Below, in pieces: positions 61,640 through 64,000 of a DNA stretch of 64,000 nt (the stretch's first letter is position 1; each line of letters opens with the position of its first letter). Made by a program: the position numbers and the translations under genes. The stretch is taken from NCBI RefSeq assembly GCF_002243345.2, contig NZ_CP022655.2, forward strand, positions 3,474,501-3,538,500, in the 5' to 3' direction. The stretch comes from Paenibacillus sp. RUD330 (GTDB taxonomy: Bacteria; Bacillota; Bacilli; Paenibacillales; Paenibacillaceae). The notes under the pieces are model-generated. The model had not been told where the DNA came from, did no database searches, and saw only the letters and a list, made by a program, of their open reading frames with translations.

Positions 61640-61720
61640 TGGTTCGATCGGGAGGTTCCAATCGAGCTGGTTCGATCGGAAGATCCCAATCAAGCTTTTC
61701 GATCTGGATGCTTAAATCCA
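61638..61720. repeat. Degenerate 28-bp tandem repeat
   Basis: GCTGGTTCGATCGG starts two adjacent 28-bp units (61638-61665 and 61666-61693, 24 of 28 identical). A third, more diverged unit follows (to about 61720). The period is not a multiple of three, so the repeats do not encode a repeated peptide. They lie between the response regulator stop codon and its terminator. Confidence 0.7.
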
Positions 61721-61785
61721 GCTTATCAATAAAGGCATGCTCGAGCAATTCCTGCCGATGTCCGGCCAGCGGAAAGCGAAGCCCT

Positions 61786-63411
61786 TCAAGCGCCGGAGGT
61801 CGTGCTGCTGTCGGCTCCGATTTTGCGGAACTCATGCGGATTCCTGCCGTACACCTTGCGGAACAGCCGCGCGAAGTACGAGAAGTTGCCGTAGCCGAGA
61901 CCGGCGGCGACCGCGCTTACGCTCTCGTCGGTCTCCGTCAGCCTTCGCGCCGCGGCGCGCATTTTCTCCTGCAGAATATAGTCGGTCAGAACCTTGCCCG
62001 TCTCCTTGCGGAACAAGCGCGACAGGTAGGCCGGGTTGAGGAACACATGCTCGGCCAGCTCTTCCCGGGTCACGTCGCGGTCCATATGGTCGGCGATGTA
62101 CGTCTTGATCTGCCTCACGACGGGACTTTCCGAGCGGCGGGATTGGAGCAGGGCGCCGATCTGGCCGAGAATGCCCTCCGACCATGCCCGGAACCGCTGC
62201 AGCGAGCGGGTCGCGGCGCTGACGTCGAAGTCTTCCCGGTACTGATGCAGCATGAAGGCGGGAAAGCCCTTGCGGTGAAGCGTCAGATACGCGGCCTGCA
62301 TCAAGGCGTACGCATACGCGCTCAGCGTCTCGACCGTCACGGCCGCCCCGGGCGTGAGCAGCTCCTCGAGCCTTGCCCTCATCGACTCGATTCCGCCTTG
62401 CTCCAGCAGGTCCGCCCATTCCAGAAGAGCCGCGGAATCGGGCTGCAGGAGATGGTCTCGATGGTCGCGACGCTCTCCGCGGCTGGCGGCGCCGGCGGGA
62501 ATGCTGCTCCAGGCAATGCTGACATTGCGGTATTCCTCATGCAGAAGGCCGAGATATTCCCCTCTGAGCTCCTTGAGCGGCACCGCGTCTCCGATGTAGA
62601 CGGACATTTTGCAATAGAAATACGTTCTGCAGGCTTCCCGGTACCGGTCGCACAGCTCCGGCAGCAGCGGCGCCGCTGCGCCTCCCTCATAGAGGAGAAT
62701 CAGGCTGTTGCCCCGGTAATCCTCGACGACGGCACCCGGGAGCGATTCCAGCAGGATTTCCTCCGCCGCCTTGCGCAGGGCGAATTCCATGACGCGCTCA
62801 TCCCGCTCGTCGATTTCCTTCTCCCAGTTCTCCACGCTGATCAGAAGCGGACGGACCCGGCCGATGCTCTCCGCGTCGACATCCGCGGCGAGCCTGACCC
62901 TCTCCAGCCAGCTGGCGTCGGGACGCTCGCGGCCGTCGAGCAGATCCTTCCAGTACCGCTCGGCCAGCAGCGGCTTCTGTCCCTGCCACAGCTCCGCCAG
63001 CTGGTGGTAGCGCTCCCCTTCATGGCCGGCCTGCCGCCGCTCCTCCACTTTGCGGACGAGCGCCTGCAGCACCTGCTCCAGCTCCCGGTAGATGACCGGC
63101 TTCAGGATATAGTCGCTTCCTCCCAGCTGAAGGGCTTTCTGGGCATAGCGGAATTCGGAATGGCAGGTGAGCACCACCGTCTCCAGCTTCATTCCCTCTT
63201 CCTTGACCCACTCCATCAGCTCCAGCCCGCTCTGCTCCGGCATCTCGATGTCGCAGATCATGATGTCGATGTCATGAGTCCGAAGCATTTCCTTGGCCAT
63301 GTCCGCATGGTAAGCCTCATAGATCTCGTCGATCCCGGCTTCCTGCCAGGATACGCCTGCCATCAATCCTTTGACGGCATAGATTTCATCGTCCACGATC
63401 AGCGCCTTCAT
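61786..63411 (-). CDS. AraC-type two-component response regulator (YesN-like)
   Basis: 541 residues. The receiver domain has the acidic pair Asp8/Asp9 (VDDE), phosphoacceptor Asp54 (MICDIEMPE) and Lys near 104 (YILKP). A long middle region of unknown fold is followed by a C-terminal AraC HTH pair (VTREELAEHVFLNPAYLSRLFRKE, SVSAVAAGLGYGNFSYFARLFRKVYG). It lies 20 bp behind the histidine kinase gene and upstream of the Lpl-type transporter, which it probably activates (inference). Confidence 0.94.
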   Translation of the reverse strand: MKALIVDDEIYAVKGLMAGVSWQEAGIDEIYEAYHADMAKEMLRTHDIDIMICDIEMPEQSGLELMEWVKEEGMKLETVVLTCHSEFRYAQKALQLGGSDYILKPVIYRELEQVLQALVRKVEERRQAGHEGERYHQLAELWQGQKPLLAERYWKDLLDGRERPDASWLERVRLAADVDAESIGRVRPLLISVENWEKEIDERDERVMEFALRKAAEEILLESLPGAVVEDYRGNSLILLYEGGAAAPLLPELCDRYREACRTYFYCKMSVYIGDAVPLKELRGEYLGLLHEEYRNVSIAWSSIPAGAASRGERRDHRDHLLQPDSAALLEWADLLEQGGIESMRARLEELLTPGAAVTVETLSAYAYALMQAAYLTLHRKGFPAFMLHQYREDFDVSAATRSLQRFRAWSEGILGQIGALLQSRRSESPVVRQIKTYIADHMDRDVTREELAEHVFLNPAYLSRLFRKETGKVLTDYILQEKMRAAARRLTETDESVSAVAAGLGYGNFSYFARLFRKVYGRNPHEFRKIGADSSTTSGA

Positions 63412-63430
63412 GCTGCGTCTCCTCCTTGCG

Positions 63431-64000
63431 TCATCCTGCTTGGCGATTGTCCGCGGCCTGCTCTCCAGGAGGAAGGCCGAGGGTGACGAGCGCTCCCCGC
63501 TCGGCTCCGTTCTCGAACTTCAACGTCACGGAAGCTCCATAATACAGCCGGCAGCGGCGGGCGACATTCCATAAACCCACATGGCGCTCTCCCGGCTCCT
63601 GCTCCTGCACACGCGCCGCGAGCCTCTCCGCCATTCCGGGAGCGAAGCCTTTGCCGTTGTCGGCCACGTCGATCCGGATGCCGCCGGCAGCCGAACCCTC
63701 ACCGGCGGTTCCGTTCCGGCTGACCGCGATCAGGATCCGGAAGGGGCCTCCGCCGCTGGTGGAGAAGCCGTGCACCATCGCGTTCTCGACGATCGGCTGG
63801 ATCGATAGCGGCGGCAGCATATAATCGTCCAGCCCTGCCTCCACGTTGAAGTCGAACTCCAGCGTCTCCGGAAATCGATGCTTCTGGATCGTCAGGTAAT
63901 CGCGGATATGGTCCAGCTCCTGGCGGATCGTCACGGACGCGGCAGCCGTATTGATCGTGAACCGGAAATAACGGACCAGGTGGAGCGCGATGCTCTGGAT
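63431..64000 (-). CDS. YesM-type sensor histidine kinase (C-terminal part)
   Basis: Only the last 189 residues are in the window; the gene continues beyond the right edge. Seen are the end of the His-kinase helix (LVRYFRFTI), then DHIRDYLTIQKHRFP and the N-box QPIVENAMVHGF, the G1 box (VADNGKGF) and a final HVGLWNVARRCRLYYG segment. This is the Paenibacillus YesM family that pairs with YesN regulators and controls sugar transporters. The phospho-accepting His and the membrane sensor part lie outside. Confidence 0.92.
   Translation of the reverse strand: MQSIALHLVRYFRFTINTAAASVTIRQELDHIRDYLTIQKHRFPETLEFDFNVEAGLDDYMLPPLSIQPIVENAMVHGFSTSGGGPFRILIAVSRNGTAGEGSAAGGIRIDVADNGKGFAPGMAERLAARVQEQEPGERHVGLWNVARRCRLYYGASVTLKFENGAERGALVTLGLPPGEQAADNRQAG

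Noticed and set aside
61596-61835. A 79-codon minus-strand frame covering the 28-bp tandem repeats
   Set aside because: It runs through the terminator and overlaps the end of the response regulator gene. The 28-bp period shifts frame in each copy, so no repeated peptide exists.

Overview
The window is chromosomal DNA from a GC-rich, endospore-forming Bacillota and most resembles a member of the Paenibacillaceae (Paenibacillus or a close relative). The evidence is the sporulation and germination genes spoIIP, gpr and a yqxA-like gene, a CIRCE-controlled hrcA-grpE-dnaK-dnaJ operon, several CcpA-type cre sites, a SigW-like ECF sigma/anti-sigma pair, and Lpl/YtcP-type sugar ABC transporters beside a YesMN-type two-component system. 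Almost all genes lie on the minus strand. The exceptions are a Na/Pi cotransporter, a cytochrome P450, a DinB-like protein with a small membrane protein, a TetR regulator and rpsT. No rRNA, tRNA, insertion sequence, prophage or CRISPR array was seen.

Core backbone. Read in the direction of transcription (right to left), the window carries holA, rpsT (opposite strand), gpr, spoIIP, yqxA-like, lepA, hemW, hrcA, grpE, dnaK, dnaJ, prmA, rsmE, mtaB and a Na/Pi cotransporter. This is the gene order known from Bacillus subtilis (holA to yqeW). Here the order is kept but other genes split it: an SDR/TetR pair between gpr and spoIIP, a LacI-controlled sugar operon and small genes between hemW and hrcA (about 29.8-44.7 kb), and a GntR/FadR-controlled catabolic operon plus a P450 between dnaJ and prmA (about 12.3-24.4 kb).

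Left end (1-8.1 kb): sbcD-sbcC and the first codons of a probable addB (double-strand-break processing) follow a LexA-box-like site. An rRNA methyltransferase, the Na/Pi cotransporter and a NUDIX hydrolase come next.

Island 1 (14.1-24.3 kb) is the most interesting region. A FadR-type regulator has a strong promoter, an overlapping cre site and a perfect palindromic operator. It faces an eight-gene operon with a second operator copy at its head: AtuA-family (DUF1446) protein, DUF4387 protein, two sugar ABC permeases, a solute-binding lipoprotein, two different ADP-ribosylglycohydrolase-family proteins and a ribokinase. I infer a system for uptake of a ribose-containing glycoside, hydrolysis, and phosphorylation of the ribose. 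The substrate and the role of the AtuA/DUF4387 pair are unknown.

Island 2 (32.6-44.0 kb): a LacI-family regulator that appears to start at CTG, three copies of one CCAAAACGTTTTGG operator, an amylo-alpha-1,6-glucosidase-like enzyme, a sugar ABC transporter, an unexpected membrane protein with a spermidine-synthase-like domain, and a second (alpha/alpha)6-barrel glycosidase.

Right end (53.2-64 kb): holA, the ECF sigma/anti-sigma pair, a GntR-LacI hybrid regulator, a three-gene Lpl-type ABC transporter with its own cre site and candidate operators, and a YesN-type response regulator whose YesM-type kinase runs off the window.
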